IMG/VR virus record: IMGVR_UViG_3300020192_000009
Location: 1 to 64,000 of that record
Strand: one strand, 5' to 3'
DNA length: 64,000 bases
From: a virus
Under the pieces are notes generated by a model. It searched no databases. It saw only the letters and a list, made by a program, of their open reading frames with translations, and was not told the DNA's origin. Position 1 is the stretch's first letter. The number at the start of each line of letters is the position of its first letter. Made by a program: the position numbers and the translations under genes. Positions 9,245 to 17,411 of the stretch are shown here, one piece after another.

Positions 9245-10357
9245 TTATTTCGTGAAAAGCGTTCTAGCGTCGGTGCAATGCGGGTACGACGGCGATTGCC
9301 GAGCACCGCTGTTGCCTGTCAATGACACAGCGCCTATATGCTGCACTGGGTTAGGGTACATTGTCGCCCAAAATTTGCCAGGCATTGCCAAGTTGAAAAT
9401 CCCATCACCCCCGTGGGTATCCGTCCACGCATTGTAGACTTCAGATGTTAGTAATTGGTCAATGGTCCGCCGGGTCATTGTCAATGCTACGCCGGTAGCA
9501 GCGCAAGGCATTTGCTGCATTACAATGCGCGATTGATTGCCAATGGAATGAAATGGTTGTGGTGCATTGGAGTACCACGCTAAAACCGCTGCATTTGCAG
9601 GGATTTCAATGTGTTGTAATGCCTCTAATGCATTGGGCGCTAACACAATGTCGTCTTCGAGTACGGTCAGAAAATCCCATTTAAGCATGTGCGCATGTTC
9701 GAGTGCGCGAAAGAACGTGCGGGCCTGCCCCTCGCGTTTCGGTGTTGCTGTCGGCAACCATGTCCAATCGCGTAAACATGTAGGCTGTGGGCCGTCCCCG
9801 TCGATAATGACAGTCGTTGGGCCCTGCCAAATGCCATTGGCGGCAATGCTTTCGGCTGTTGCTGCGAACGTTTCGCGATCTTGTACGGTCATTAGCACAA
9901 GCCCGTGCGTTGTTTGTGCACGAATTGGCCGCTGTTGCGGGTACAGTGTGAAAAACCGGGTTTGCAATTGCTTATGGCGTCTTGCAATGGTTTCCCAGAT
10001 AAGCCCTCCGGTGCAATGCGCGAGGATCTCGCCTGCCGCGTACCACGCTAAAGCGCCTTCAACGTTGTCGCTTAGCAGCGCTAACTCCCCAAGCAAGCAA
10101 AGCGCGTCCACGCGTGGTTGCGTTTGCATTGCGCGTAGGGCCCATGCTTCAGCGCGAGTGTACTCGCCTTGTGCGAAATACGTTGTTGCCAGTTGCGCGG
10201 CAACCTCACCGCGAAAGGCAACGGCTGTGCTGGTTTCGGGTAAAATGTTTGCTCGAAGCTTTGTAGCGCAATCATCGGCGCGTTCTAGTTGTACGTTAGC
10301 TAGGCTTTCACAGAATTGTTGATGCAGGTTTGTTTGCGCTGTTGTCAGGTTTGTCAT
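9245..10357 (-). CDS. TPR plus glycosyltransferase fusion
   Basis: 370 residues from ATG 10357, one base after the upstream stop at 10359. The N-terminal half has TPR units (TYFAQGEYTRAEAWALRAM; DALCLLGELALLSDNVEGAL). The C-terminal half begins with HGLVLMTVQDRETF and contains WDFLTVLEDDIVLAPNAL, the acidic motif also found in the protein encoded at 623-1345, then HGGDGIFN near the end as in GT25/GT2-like enzymes. The domain order is reversed relative to the GT-TPR protein at 6713-7993. Likely sugar transfer to a virion or surface target. Confidence 0.75.
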   Translation of the reverse strand: MTNLTTAQTNLHQQFCESLANVQLERADDCATKLRANILPETSTAVAFRGEVAAQLATTYFAQGEYTRAEAWALRAMQTQPRVDALCLLGELALLSDNVEGALAWYAAGEILAHCTGGLIWETIARRHKQLQTRFFTLYPQQRPIRAQTTHGLVLMTVQDRETFAATAESIAANGIWQGPTTVIIDGDGPQPTCLRDWTWLPTATPKREGQARTFFRALEHAHMLKWDFLTVLEDDIVLAPNALEALQHIEIPANAAVLAWYSNAPQPFHSIGNQSRIVMQQMPCAATGVALTMTRRTIDQLLTSEVYNAWTDTHGGDGIFNLAMPGKFWATMYPNPVQHIGAVSLTGNSGARQSPSYPHCTDARTLFTK

Positions 10358-10358
10358 G

Positions 10359-11720
10359 TTAAAGCGTTCCTTGCGAAAGGCTGTCTGCGAGCCTGAACCA
10401 TGCAAGCGCGTTTGCAGTGTGGCTATTCTGCTCTGCGATTTGTCCAAGGATCGTAAATGCAACACCGCAAGGCCCATGCGCAAGTGCGAGGTATACTAGG
10501 CCTGTTGCTGTTTGCGTGTCACTTTCACGCAAGAAGCTACGGGCAAGTGTTGTTGCCGCAGTAACGAAAGCGGGAACTTGTGCAGCATCATTTTGTGCAG
10601 TAGTGCGCCAGCTACTGATGACATCAATACAACTAGGCAAATTGTCGGCGGCAAACGCGTCATTGAATGCGGCTGCTTCATGGCCTTGTATAGGAATCAT
10701 CTCGGGTGCGTTGTTCACAAGGTCTGTGAAAAGTACGGCTGCAAACGCCTTGGTTTGCGCAACAGAATCGTAATTGAGTTCAACGAATCCGCGATTCGCC
10801 ATAGCATCGAATGCTGTTTGTGCGGGTGTTGTAAGCCCGCGGTGTAGGAGTACTTTTAAATCTGCAAATGATCGCCATTTAGGTAAATGCGGCCAATTGG
10901 TATCTCCCCCCGGGGCGTCGTGCAACAGCGGTATGATGCCCAGTGCGCATGCTTCAATGAGCGTGTAACCCAGGGTTTCCCAAACCGATGCCGAGAGTAG
11001 AAACTTAGCGTCAACCTCACGCAACCACACGGGTGTATTGACAGCGCCGTACATGCATACGTTGTCAGGTGCCGTATGTTCTAGGTAGCGTATCAAGCGT
11101 GGATTGTGCTCTTCCATTGCTGTCGCTACGTGCAACATTACGTTGGGCTGTGAACGCGCCCATTCAAACGCTAGCTGATAGCCTTTGTCGCTGATTACGC
11201 GCGCGACAAGCGCGACCGAGACACGTTGGTTATCTGCGGGGGGCGTCCACACCTGCATTGCAAGCGCGTCTAAGCAAACGCCTGCAGGAATGATGTGTGT
11301 TGCGATTTGCGGGTATGGCAGGTTCAGCCGTTTGAAATGGTCCCGAAATAGGTCTGCCAGGAAAGGGCTTTCAAACACAAGGGCATGCACGTTTTCCCAT
11401 GCAAAGTTTTCCAATGGACCCCAAACATCGAAACCCCGCATACGGATCACAAGGCGGTTGCAAAGCTTGCTGGCGGCGGCAGCGAAAGCGTCTTCATTGC
11501 ACCATTCAGTCCAAACAACATCGGCTTGGGTAGCGGCATAGGGATCAAAGGCACCGTGCAATGTCACCTCGTGACCTTGGCTGCGTAATGCATTTACGGT
11601 TGGCTTTGAGAACTGGGCCCGCCCGCCTACGCCATCTTCCGCAATGGCTGTGCTGTCAAAGACGGCAATGCGCCAATGGGGTGGGGGCGGGGGGACATTG
11701 GCAACATCAATGGTGAGCAT
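10359..11720 (-). CDS. GT4-like glycosyltransferase with C-terminal TPR-like helices
   Basis: 453 residues from ATG 11720, chosen because AGAAGG lies six bases upstream on the minus strand; ATG 11747 lacks such a site. After a proline run (VPPPPPHW) the GT-B N-lobe follows (IAVFDSTAIAEDGVGGRAQF, HEVTLHG). The C-lobe shows VALVARVISDKGYQLA and the donor-site pattern LSASVWETLGYTLIEACALGIIPLLHD, typical of GT4. The last 100 residues look like TPR helices. It is the first gene of the minus-strand sugar run. Confidence 0.8.
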   Translation of the reverse strand: MLTIDVANVPPPPPHWRIAVFDSTAIAEDGVGGRAQFSKPTVNALRSQGHEVTLHGAFDPYAATQADVVWTEWCNEDAFAAAASKLCNRLVIRMRGFDVWGPLENFAWENVHALVFESPFLADLFRDHFKRLNLPYPQIATHIIPAGVCLDALAMQVWTPPADNQRVSVALVARVISDKGYQLAFEWARSQPNVMLHVATAMEEHNPRLIRYLEHTAPDNVCMYGAVNTPVWLREVDAKFLLSASVWETLGYTLIEACALGIIPLLHDAPGGDTNWPHLPKWRSFADLKVLLHRGLTTPAQTAFDAMANRGFVELNYDSVAQTKAFAAVLFTDLVNNAPEMIPIQGHEAAAFNDAFAADNLPSCIDVISSWRTTAQNDAAQVPAFVTAATTLARSFLRESDTQTATGLVYLALAHGPCGVAFTILGQIAEQNSHTANALAWFRLADSLSQGTL

Positions 11721-11779
11721 TGCCAACCTTCTTACATCAATGGCCATTGCGCATTCAAGCGCAAAGCGGCATTTCGACG

Positions 11780-12037
11780 TTAGCGCATTGGTACGGGAAT
11801 GTGCTCTTTACGGTGCAACACGACCCAAAGGCCGCCCGCCACAGCCCAAAATGCAATGGTTCCTGCGACAATTCCAATCGTTTTGGAAGTTGTTGGGTGT
11901 TCCGCCTTCGCCAGCTTGCGGGCTAAATACCCGGCGCCAATGCCTGTTATGTTGCCCAATGCCAATGGAACGGCAAACCGCCAAAACGTAACAGGGCAGC
12001 GTCCAGGCGAAGGGGTCATTGCGGCAGGCGTTGGCAT
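11780..12037 (-). CDS. Small two-span membrane protein
   Basis: 85 residues with two hydrophobic segments (FAVPLALGNITGIGAGYLA and IGIVAGTIAFWAVAGGLWVVL) separated by a Lys-rich loop, ending in a short basic tail. ATG 12019 is an alternative start. No family recognised. It faces away from the structural operon and is next to the GT4 gene. Its shape resembles the many small membrane proteins of the virion cluster. Confidence 0.55.
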   Translation of the reverse strand: MPTPAAMTPSPGRCPVTFWRFAVPLALGNITGIGAGYLARKLAKAEHPTTSKTIGIVAGTIAFWAVAGGLWVVLHRKEHIPVPMR

Positions 12038-12236
12038 TTGTGCAATCTTAAGCGGGAATTTGACAGAAGAAAAACATCATGCACAAATAGTAATTGTGAA
12101 GGGGTTGGTGCATTGGCAACGGGGCCATTGCAATGTGACCGTACGAAACGGCGCTCTGTATGCATTTCGCTCACAAGGCATTATGCGTTTTGAGTGCCGT
12201 TTTTGCGTTTTACCGCTGTTTTCGGGGAAAACCACA
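12038..12236. promoter_or_regulatory. Divergent intergenic region before the virion genes
   Basis: About 200 bp without a convincing gene between a minus-strand membrane gene and the first + strand structural gene. It holds a TTGACA hexamer at 12059-12064 followed by A-rich sequence, a possible -35 element, but a matching -10 at normal spacing is poor (ACAAAT). It probably contains the promoter of the structural run; the exact start cannot be called by eye. Confidence 0.3.
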
Positions 12237-12749
12237 ATGACGATTAAAAGCAATTACAACCAATGGCAATACGGCGAAGACGGCCCCGGCGGCGGATCCG
12301 TGCCTTACAATGTAATGGCCACTGGGGCGATAGCGCCGTTCTCGCCATTGAATGCGCGTCGGGACATTCAGCAATCAAGCCTACAAGCGCGTACGCGGAT
12401 TCCTGTTGGAATGCGGCCTGGCATGGCTTCACAGGGGCCCTTCCCCGCCGCAGCGGCTGCGCCTTCGGTGGCTGACGCTTCCGATATGATGAATGGCAGC
12501 CTTGGTCGTGTCCTTGGTGCGGATGCTAGTGGCCGTCCCATACGTCATTTTGCAGCTGCCGGGGCGCCTTCAGTGCCTGAAGCATCACGCGCTGTTTCGG
12601 CTTTGCGCCAAATGGCGGAAGTTCTGCGGTCCAACAATGTAACGAATCTGGCGCCCCCTCTGGTGAGTGGGCCGCTTGCGGCGCTTGCGCGGGGCGAAGC
12701 AATCGTTCTGCGCTGGCCCAACGGTGTTGCCCTAACGGCAGCGCTGTAA
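12237..12749 (+). CDS. Hypothetical Pro/Arg/Ala-rich virion-type protein
   Basis: 170 residues from ATG 12237, preceded by GGGGA. The open frame continues upstream to 11799, but that part is antisense to another gene and is not counted. The N-terminal third is low complexity and Gln/Pro/Gly-rich (NYNQWQYGEDGPGGGSVPYN); a segment RTRIPVGMRPGMASQGP resembles MPAGMRPGNLPDSGGRGP in the protein encoded at 62265-62888. The C-terminus is more ordered. It is the first gene of the structural run. Function unknown. Confidence 0.6.
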   Translation: MTIKSNYNQWQYGEDGPGGGSVPYNVMATGAIAPFSPLNARRDIQQSSLQARTRIPVGMRPGMASQGPFPAAAAAPSVADASDMMNGSLGRVLGADASGRPIRHFAAAGAPSVPEASRAVSALRQMAEVLRSNNVTNLAPPLVSGPLAALARGEAIVLRWPNGVALTAAL

Positions 12750-12786
12750 CCACCAAAGGGCCTTTGGGTCACAGGGAGAATTGAAC

Positions 12787-12909
12787 ATGGCAAAGAAGAA
12801 AGCAAAGAAGGCCCGCAAGGTATGCGTGCGTCGCAAAGGCCGCGTCACTTGCGGCACGTTGGTCAAGGGTAAGAAGGCGACCAAGAAGCGCCGCAGGGCT
12901 CGCAAGTAG
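12787..12909 (+). CDS. Very basic 40-residue peptide
   Basis: A 40-residue frame: MAKKKAKKARKVCVRRKG, then a CGTL turn and a Lys/Arg-rich end (ATKKRRRARK). More than half the residues are Lys or Arg, with two cysteines. A GGGAGAA sequence precedes the ATG. It sits between two structural genes on the same strand. Small basic peptides of tailless phages condense DNA or line the membrane; this role is an inference from charge and position. Confidence 0.7.
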   Translation: MAKKKAKKARKVCVRRKGRVTCGTLVKGKKATKKRRRARK

Positions 12910-12965
12910 TCGCGCAAGCGGCACAACCTTTCGCACAAACCTTAAAGAAAAAACGGAGAATTCAC

Positions 12966-13559
12966 ATGGCACGTCGTCGTCGGCATCGGCTTGGTAATGA
13001 TGGTTTGGAAGGCGCTTTTAGCGATCCTTCTGTTGCAGGCCCCCTTCTGGGTGGCGGTTTGACGCAGGCAGCTTCTATGGCCACGCGGATGCTTTTCAAG
13101 AAAAAGCCATCCATGGTCAAGTGGTCGCCTGTCATTGGTTTGTTGGTTGGCGGCGGCGCTAGCGCTGCATTGCTTTTCACTCGCCACAAGCAGACCGGCT
13201 TGGCTGGTTTGATCACTTCGGCTCTCATTGCAATTCCAGCCCAGCTGGAAAGCGCTTTGAATATGCCTGCGCGGACCGCAGGGTATTTGGGCGTTATCAC
13301 ACCTGAACAAGAGATGGCTGGCGCCTTCGGTTACGAAGACGGCGGTTACTCAGATGACGGGATGAACGACGCGTTTGGCGCTGACATGTCGCAAGACATT
13401 CAGTTGCTTGACGGTGGTTCGGGTTCCACTGGCGTGTTGGGCGTTGTTACGCCTGAGCGTGAGATGGACGGAATGAGCGGCGCGTTTGGCGCTGGTGGTT
13501 TCGGCGCGAACAACGACGTTGAGTTGCTTGGTTTCGGCAGCAACTTCTTGTCGCAATAA
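12966..13559 (+). CDS. Membrane protein with internal duplicated C-terminal motif
   Basis: 197 residues. It starts with a basic stretch (MARRRRHRLG), has one or two membrane segments (SPVIGLLVGGGASAALLF; LAGLITSALIAIPAQL) and then an acidic Gly-rich tail holding a repeat: YLGVITPEQEMAGAFG and VLGVVTPEREMDGMSGAFG, each followed by an Asp/Gly run ending in IQLLD or VELLG. The ATG is preceded by CGGAGAATTCAC. A terminator follows, so it closes the transcription unit before the capsid gene. Likely a virion membrane protein; no family name recognised. Confidence 0.7.
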   Translation: MARRRRHRLGNDGLEGAFSDPSVAGPLLGGGLTQAASMATRMLFKKKPSMVKWSPVIGLLVGGGASAALLFTRHKQTGLAGLITSALIAIPAQLESALNMPARTAGYLGVITPEQEMAGAFGYEDGGYSDDGMNDAFGADMSQDIQLLDGGSGSTGVLGVVTPEREMDGMSGAFGAGGFGANNDVELLGFGSNFLSQ

Positions 13560-13582
13560 ACAGCAAGTGTTCTGAGTTCCGG

Positions 13583-13627
13583 CCCGTGTGTTTGGTGCGA
13601 CAAACAGCGACACACGGGTTGTTTTTT
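13583..13627 (+). terminator. Rho-independent terminator upstream of the capsid gene
   Basis: Stem CCCGTGTG (13583-13590) with CACACGGG (13611-13618), followed by TTGTTTTTT. It separates the membrane-protein gene from the capsid candidate. Confidence 0.85.
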
Positions 13628-13641
13628 CCATACTGTTAAGG

Positions 13642-13653
13642 CCTGGTACCAGG
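13642..13653. promoter_or_regulatory. 12-bp perfect palindrome upstream of capsid gene
   Basis: CCTGGTACCAGG lies between the terminator and the ATG at 13696, in the only space available for a capsid promoter. It could be an operator or part of the leader; no activity can be assigned. Confidence 0.35.
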
Positions 13654-13695
13654 ACCATACCGGCGACGCCGACCCTGGATGAAAGCAAAGTAAAA

Positions 13696-14454
13696 ATGTC
13701 TCGTGGAACACTGACCGTTCGAGTTCGTGGCGTGCCCTTTCCAATCGAGTTCGCTGACTGGACCCATGATCGCCTTTACCACACGGTAGAGCTTCAAGGC
13801 CTGGACAGCACCGAAATTCGCGCCTTCGTGGGCGGTGTTGGTTCTGCCATTCCTGGCGGATCCCGCACCTTGACTGAAGTTGACACCAACATTCCTCGTT
13901 CCGGTGACACCGGTCTGCAGGACGGTTGGGAAATGCTGATCTACAGCATTCAGGTCGGCATCACCCGCGAGACGATTACCACCACTGGTAACGCTGTTTC
14001 GTTGCAGGACACCGCAGGCACGGCAGTTTCGCGACCTGCTCACGTTGGTGGTTACGATCCAGCGTACACCGCTGGTGGCGTCATGTTCGACTTCCTTCGC
14101 AAGACCTTCCACCGCTTCGCAGTGAACCAAAAGGTTCAGAGCGAAGGACCTGTGGAAGAGTACCCACAGGGATCGGGCATTTCGGTGTTCGGTACCACGA
14201 CCAGCTTGGAAGTTGCCAACAACGGCAACCCTTCGCCTCGTGACCAAAGCGCTTTCGTGTTGCCAATTTGGCTGCGCCCAAACATCGCGTACACCTCGGT
14301 GCTGAAGCCCGCTGCCGCTCTCGGCTTGCAAGGTTCTCCTGGCGCTGGTTTCCTTCAGGGCTACACCAACTGGTCTGGCTTTGCTGATACCGGTTCGAGC
14401 ACGTTCGACGTGCGCGTGACGCTTGAAGGCTTGCTGAAACGCCCAGTCGTATAA
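13696..14454 (+). CDS. Candidate major capsid protein
   Basis: 252 residues from ATG 13696. The sequence is beta-rich with regular strands, no signal peptide and no membrane span (VRVRGVPFPIEFADW; GWEMLIYSIQVGITRETI; FVLPIWLRPNIAYTSVLKP; FDVRVTLEGLLKRPV). The gene stands alone between two strong terminators inside the structural run and is GC-rich and even in codon use, as expected for a highly expressed coat gene. Size and strand pattern fit the coat of PM2/FLiP-type viruses (double jelly-roll, about 270-300 residues), but the fold is inferred. It could also be another abundant virion protein. Confidence 0.6.
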   Translation: MSRGTLTVRVRGVPFPIEFADWTHDRLYHTVELQGLDSTEIRAFVGGVGSAIPGGSRTLTEVDTNIPRSGDTGLQDGWEMLIYSIQVGITRETITTTGNAVSLQDTAGTAVSRPAHVGGYDPAYTAGGVMFDFLRKTFHRFAVNQKVQSEGPVEEYPQGSGISVFGTTTSLEVANNGNPSPRDQSAFVLPIWLRPNIAYTSVLKPAAALGLQGSPGAGFLQGYTNWSGFADTGSSTFDVRVTLEGLLKRPVV

Positions 14455-14470
14455 CGTTTCACCTCCAAAG

Positions 14471-15166
14471 TTAAACGCTTAAAAGGGTCGCTGCGGAAAC
14501 GTAGCGACCCTTTATTTTTTGTGTGTTGGCAACTTTGAACAAGCGCAACAAAGGTTGTGATTTCAAAACGTGCAAGACGCCTACTGTAAGCCTGTTTTCT
14601 ACGTATTGCCGGTCACGTGAGATCCCTAGGTTTGTAAGCGCGACGGCGATTGCCTCTATCATAGCGGGCGCTGCGCTAGCCAAATTCCAGCCTGTTGCGG
14701 TGTCTGTTTGGGAGCCTTTGGCGCGATACAGGTCCAACAGCCATTCAAGCCCTTCGCCGCCGTAGCGATTGAGTGTGAAAGGCTCTTCGTGCCTTGACCA
14801 TAGCGTCAGCGTAGGCGCATCTGCGGTTACCAAATAGGCTTGGGAATCCGCAAAGCGTAACCAATCAAAAGGCGCATCGCTTGCGGTTGCTCGATACGGT
14901 ACGGTGTCTTCCACACGGGCTGTGATTGCGCTGCCAGGGCCTAGGGCAGGAAACGCCCACGACGGCAATGTGCATGTCACAGAAGGGCGCGACAATGGGT
15001 AACGCGCAATTACAAAGATCGGCGCAAAGCCCGCAATGGATAAACGCACCCAATCAGGCGGCGTAAAGCCCGTGGCCCGCAATTGCGCGACAATGGCCGC
15101 GGGGATTGTGATGCGTAAATTGCCTTTACTGCCTTCGGCGCGAACAATTGTTGAAAATGGCGTCAT
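14471..15166 (-). CDS. Hypothetical protein, AbrB-like start and possible LAGLIDADG-like core
   Basis: 231 residues, convergent with the capsid gene. Residues about 14-50 resemble an AbrB/SpoVT-type swapped-hairpin strand pattern (GNLRITIPAAIVAQLRATGF, VRLSIAG). The C-terminal half has a helix GLEWLLDLYRAKGSQ followed by WNLASAAPAMIEAIAVALTNLGI, which recalls the LAGLIDADG helix and following strand of homing endonucleases in degenerate form. It is the only minus-strand gene between the two capsid-type genes, a position that would fit a homing or mobile gene. Evidence is weak and the two acidic catalytic residues are not evident. Confidence 0.45.
   Translation of the reverse strand: MTPFSTIVRAEGSKGNLRITIPAAIVAQLRATGFTPPDWVRLSIAGFAPIFVIARYPLSRPSVTCTLPSWAFPALGPGSAITARVEDTVPYRATASDAPFDWLRFADSQAYLVTADAPTLTLWSRHEEPFTLNRYGGEGLEWLLDLYRAKGSQTDTATGWNLASAAPAMIEAIAVALTNLGISRDRQYVENRLTVGVLHVLKSQPLLRLFKVANTQKIKGRYVSAATLLSV
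14482..14520 (+). terminator. Strong rho-independent terminator after capsid gene
   Basis: Stem AAAGGGTCGCT (14482-14492) with AGCGACCCTTT (14503-14513), then ATTTTTT. It ends the capsid transcript and lies inside the last codons of the convergent gene at 14471-15166. Confidence 0.95.
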
Positions 15167-15236
15167 TGTTTAAGTAGACCTTCTTGCGCCCCATTGCCAA
15201 TAGGCGCAATGCTGAAAAGCGAGGTTTCACAAAAAA

Positions 15237-15761
15237 ATGCCCACCGCTGACGAACTTGCCGCAATGGCCCGTAACAATGCTGGCACCAATGCCATGCTAA
15301 TGCAGATCGCCCCAATCATTGCTAAGACATTGGCGCGGATTCAACCCCTGTTGGACCAGCCGATCATTCGGATGCCGTACAACTTCCCATTGGCCAACAC
15401 CGCGACGCTTTCTGCGGGGCAAACGGGCGTGCCATTGGCCGAAACGGATTTCTTGAACGCTCTCGAATGGCCGTTCGAGATTCACAAGATCAAGTTTTCT
15501 CAGGATGCATCGCACACGGCACGCGATTGGCGTGTGACGATTCAAGACCAGACGTTCAATCAGAACTTCATGAAGAATTCGACACTTGTTGCCGATTTGA
15601 TCGACAACAACACGGGTTCTTGGGATATCAGCAATTACCCCTGGATTGCGCGACCAAAGGGCGGCGGCATCAAGGTAACCGCTGACAATTTGGACACTAG
15701 CAACCCAATTCAAGTTGACATCAACTTCATTGGGTACCTGATGATTCCACGTTCCCGCTAA
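15237..15761 (+). CDS. Minor capsid-like beta protein
   Basis: 174 residues from ATG 15237, with a GAGG site upstream. A short Ala/Met-rich helix (residues about 5-35) is followed by beta strands with aromatic residues (LEWPFEIHKIKFSQDASH, DWRVTIQDQTFNQNFM, SWDISNYPWIARPKGGGI, PIQVDINFIGYLMIPRSR). No membrane span. It is next to the capsid candidate and is followed closely by other structural genes. A penton or minor coat protein is plausible. Confidence 0.6.
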   Translation: MPTADELAAMARNNAGTNAMLMQIAPIIAKTLARIQPLLDQPIIRMPYNFPLANTATLSAGQTGVPLAETDFLNALEWPFEIHKIKFSQDASHTARDWRVTIQDQTFNQNFMKNSTLVADLIDNNTGSWDISNYPWIARPKGGGIKVTADNLDTSNPIQVDINFIGYLMIPRSR

Positions 15762-15791
15762 AAAACCGTACGTTTCGTGTAAACTGGCACA

Positions 15792-16253
15792 ATGCGAACG
15801 ATGGAAGACATACTTGGCGGATCTGGATCCTTCGATGGGCCCAGCGCAGGCATTGCCCTTGCAGCATTGTCGTCGTCTGGGGTTTCAGGGCAAGTCAATT
15901 CAGAGCCGCTAGGTAGCCTTACCGGGGCACCTCCATGGGCCCGCCTTGAGCGTATTCAAGTGATCCCCTACACCGCTGTTGGTACCGCCGGGCGGCAAGC
16001 AACTGTACTTGCCCCTGCGCAGCGCCAAAACCGTGTGATTGTTTGCACAGCGCCAGCTGTCGGGTTTGCGGTTTACGTCGGAGATTCCGGCGTGCGTCCG
16101 GGGTTTGCGTTCCAGCTGCCACCAGGATTAGCGTATGACGTGATTATTCCTGGCGGTCAGATTTTGTACGCGGTAACCGATGCGCCAAGTTATTTGCCAG
16201 TGCAAGTCCAAAACGCAGCGTTGCTAATGGGCGGCACAGAGCGTCGTGCCTAA
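15792..16253 (+). CDS. Structural-type protein with C-terminal beta domain
   Basis: 153 residues. The N-terminal 45 residues are Gly/Ser-rich and probably flexible. The rest is a compact beta domain (RLERIQVIPYTAV, RVIVCTAPAVGFAVYVGDSG, FQLPPGLAYDVIIPGGQILY, LPVQVQNAALLMGG), like small phage head-decoration or spike domains. It overlaps the transglycosylase gene by 8 bp, so the two are probably co-translated. No family name can be given. Confidence 0.6.
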   Translation: MRTMEDILGGSGSFDGPSAGIALAALSSSGVSGQVNSEPLGSLTGAPPWARLERIQVIPYTAVGTAGRQATVLAPAQRQNRVIVCTAPAVGFAVYVGDSGVRPGFAFQLPPGLAYDVIIPGGQILYAVTDAPSYLPVQVQNAALLMGGTERRA

Positions 16254-16887
16254 ACGCAAAGGCAAGCGGCGCATTGCCGCGTGGCTGCGCCGCTTACCGC
16301 CTTGGGTTGCACCTGCAGGGCTTAGCGTATTAGCGTTGGGCGCTTTCGTAGCAGCTTTGGCCAGCACCAATACTAGGGTGCGGCGTCCAGGGGAAATCAC
16401 CCCTGCAATTTATAGCTTAGCTTTGAAATGGGCACAGGCGCGCGGATTACCGGCGTCTTGGGTGCTAGCGACAATTTTGGCAGAATCTAGTGGGAGTACA
16501 CAGGCTGAAGGTGATTGCACGAAAGATGGCGTACGGTTGTCCGAGTGCCGTTCAGTTGGCTTAATGCAAGTCAACTGGGCGGTGCACGGACCGCGGTTGC
16601 AACAATTAGGCATCGCAGCGTCTCGGGATGCGCTTTTTAGCCCTGCAGCCAATATCGAAGCTGGAACGCTCTTTTTGCGCGAGGCATACAACGCCGTGAA
16701 GAGCGCTTTGGCCGTTCGCGCATCTTCAGTGCCTCTGGATATGCTCGTTCGTTACGCTTACACAGGGCCTGCCCTTGCAGTCTCGGCTATCAAACGGGGC
16801 GTTGATCCCGCAGATGTTTACAAAAACAGCGATGCGCTTATGGCCACATGGAACCGTGCATTGACACGTGCTCAGGGCTTGGCTTAA
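16246..16887 (+). CDS. Membrane-anchored lytic transglycosylase (SLT)
   Basis: 213 residues from GTG 16246, overlapping the previous gene. A basic N-terminus (MPKRKGKRRI) precedes a membrane span (WVAPAGLSVLALGAFVAALA). The catalytic domain has the SLT signature: ILAESSGS with catalytic Glu about residue 80, GLMQVNW, and ANIEAGTLFLREAYNA, then YAYTGPA. It cleaves peptidoglycan between MurNAc and GlcNAc without hydrolysis. Virion-membrane anchoring fits a role in genome entry, as for PM2 P7, more than in lysis. The SLT family is secure. Confidence 0.9.
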   Translation: MPKRKGKRRIAAWLRRLPPWVAPAGLSVLALGAFVAALASTNTRVRRPGEITPAIYSLALKWAQARGLPASWVLATILAESSGSTQAEGDCTKDGVRLSECRSVGLMQVNWAVHGPRLQQLGIAASRDALFSPAANIEAGTLFLREAYNAVKSALAVRASSVPLDMLVRYAYTGPALAVSAIKRGVDPADVYKNSDALMATWNRALTRAQGLA

Positions 16888-16931
16888 ACGTCGAACTTTC
16901 AGCCCGGCTTTGATTGTGCCAATATAGGGCA

Positions 16932-17411
16932 ATGCTGAGCCGTACTTACACTGTTCTGATGCCTTCGGACGCAGGGACTTACCCCACGGTCGATATTCCT
17001 GTCGAAAACTTCAACCCCACGGCAGCTGTGGCTCCTGTGGTTGTCGGTGTAGACGGGTTCTACTCGGAATGGCGCAACTTGCCGATTCGAGTGCCTGTTA
17101 AGGCAGGTGCTGCCGCAACGCCTGCAGCTGGCTTCGTACCGCGCTTTAGGCTTGGTTACAGTTTGGCAGTTTCTCAAGTTGGTGGCATCGGGGCAGCTAA
17201 TTTGTTAGCTGTGCGCCTTTCACGGTCGCTTGTTGGCAACGTGATTTCAAACGCTGCGGGCACGACAACGCCGGGTGACGGGACCTTCCAAGACCCTTCG
17301 GGTGCGCCCACGATTCGGTTATTGAACACGGCAGCCGTGCAAGGCTTGACCTTCCGTGTGAGTTTGCTGGTTCCCACACAAATTGAAGATGCGCGTAACG
17401 GAGTGGGCTAA
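16932..17411 (+). CDS. Beta-rich virion-type protein
   Basis: 159 residues from ATG 16932. It has strands and Pro/Gly turns throughout (TYTVLMPSDAGTYPTVDIPV, VVVGVDGFYSEWRNLPIRVP, VRLSRSLVGNVISNAAG, LTFRVSLLVPTQIEDARNG) with no membrane span. Its closing strand followed by a polar tail recalls the coat-like proteins at 8.0-9.2 kb, without clear homology. It overlaps the next ATG by one base. A spike or minor capsid role is likely but unproven. Confidence 0.6.
   Translation: MLSRTYTVLMPSDAGTYPTVDIPVENFNPTAAVAPVVVGVDGFYSEWRNLPIRVPVKAGAAATPAAGFVPRFRLGYSLAVSQVGGIGAANLLAVRLSRSLVGNVISNAAGTTTPGDGTFQDPSGAPTIRLLNTAAVQGLTFRVSLLVPTQIEDARNGVG

Noticed and set aside
11799-12236. Upstream extension of the first structural gene
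   Set aside because: The extension covers an opposite-strand gene and a likely promoter region; ATG 12237 has its own ribosome site.
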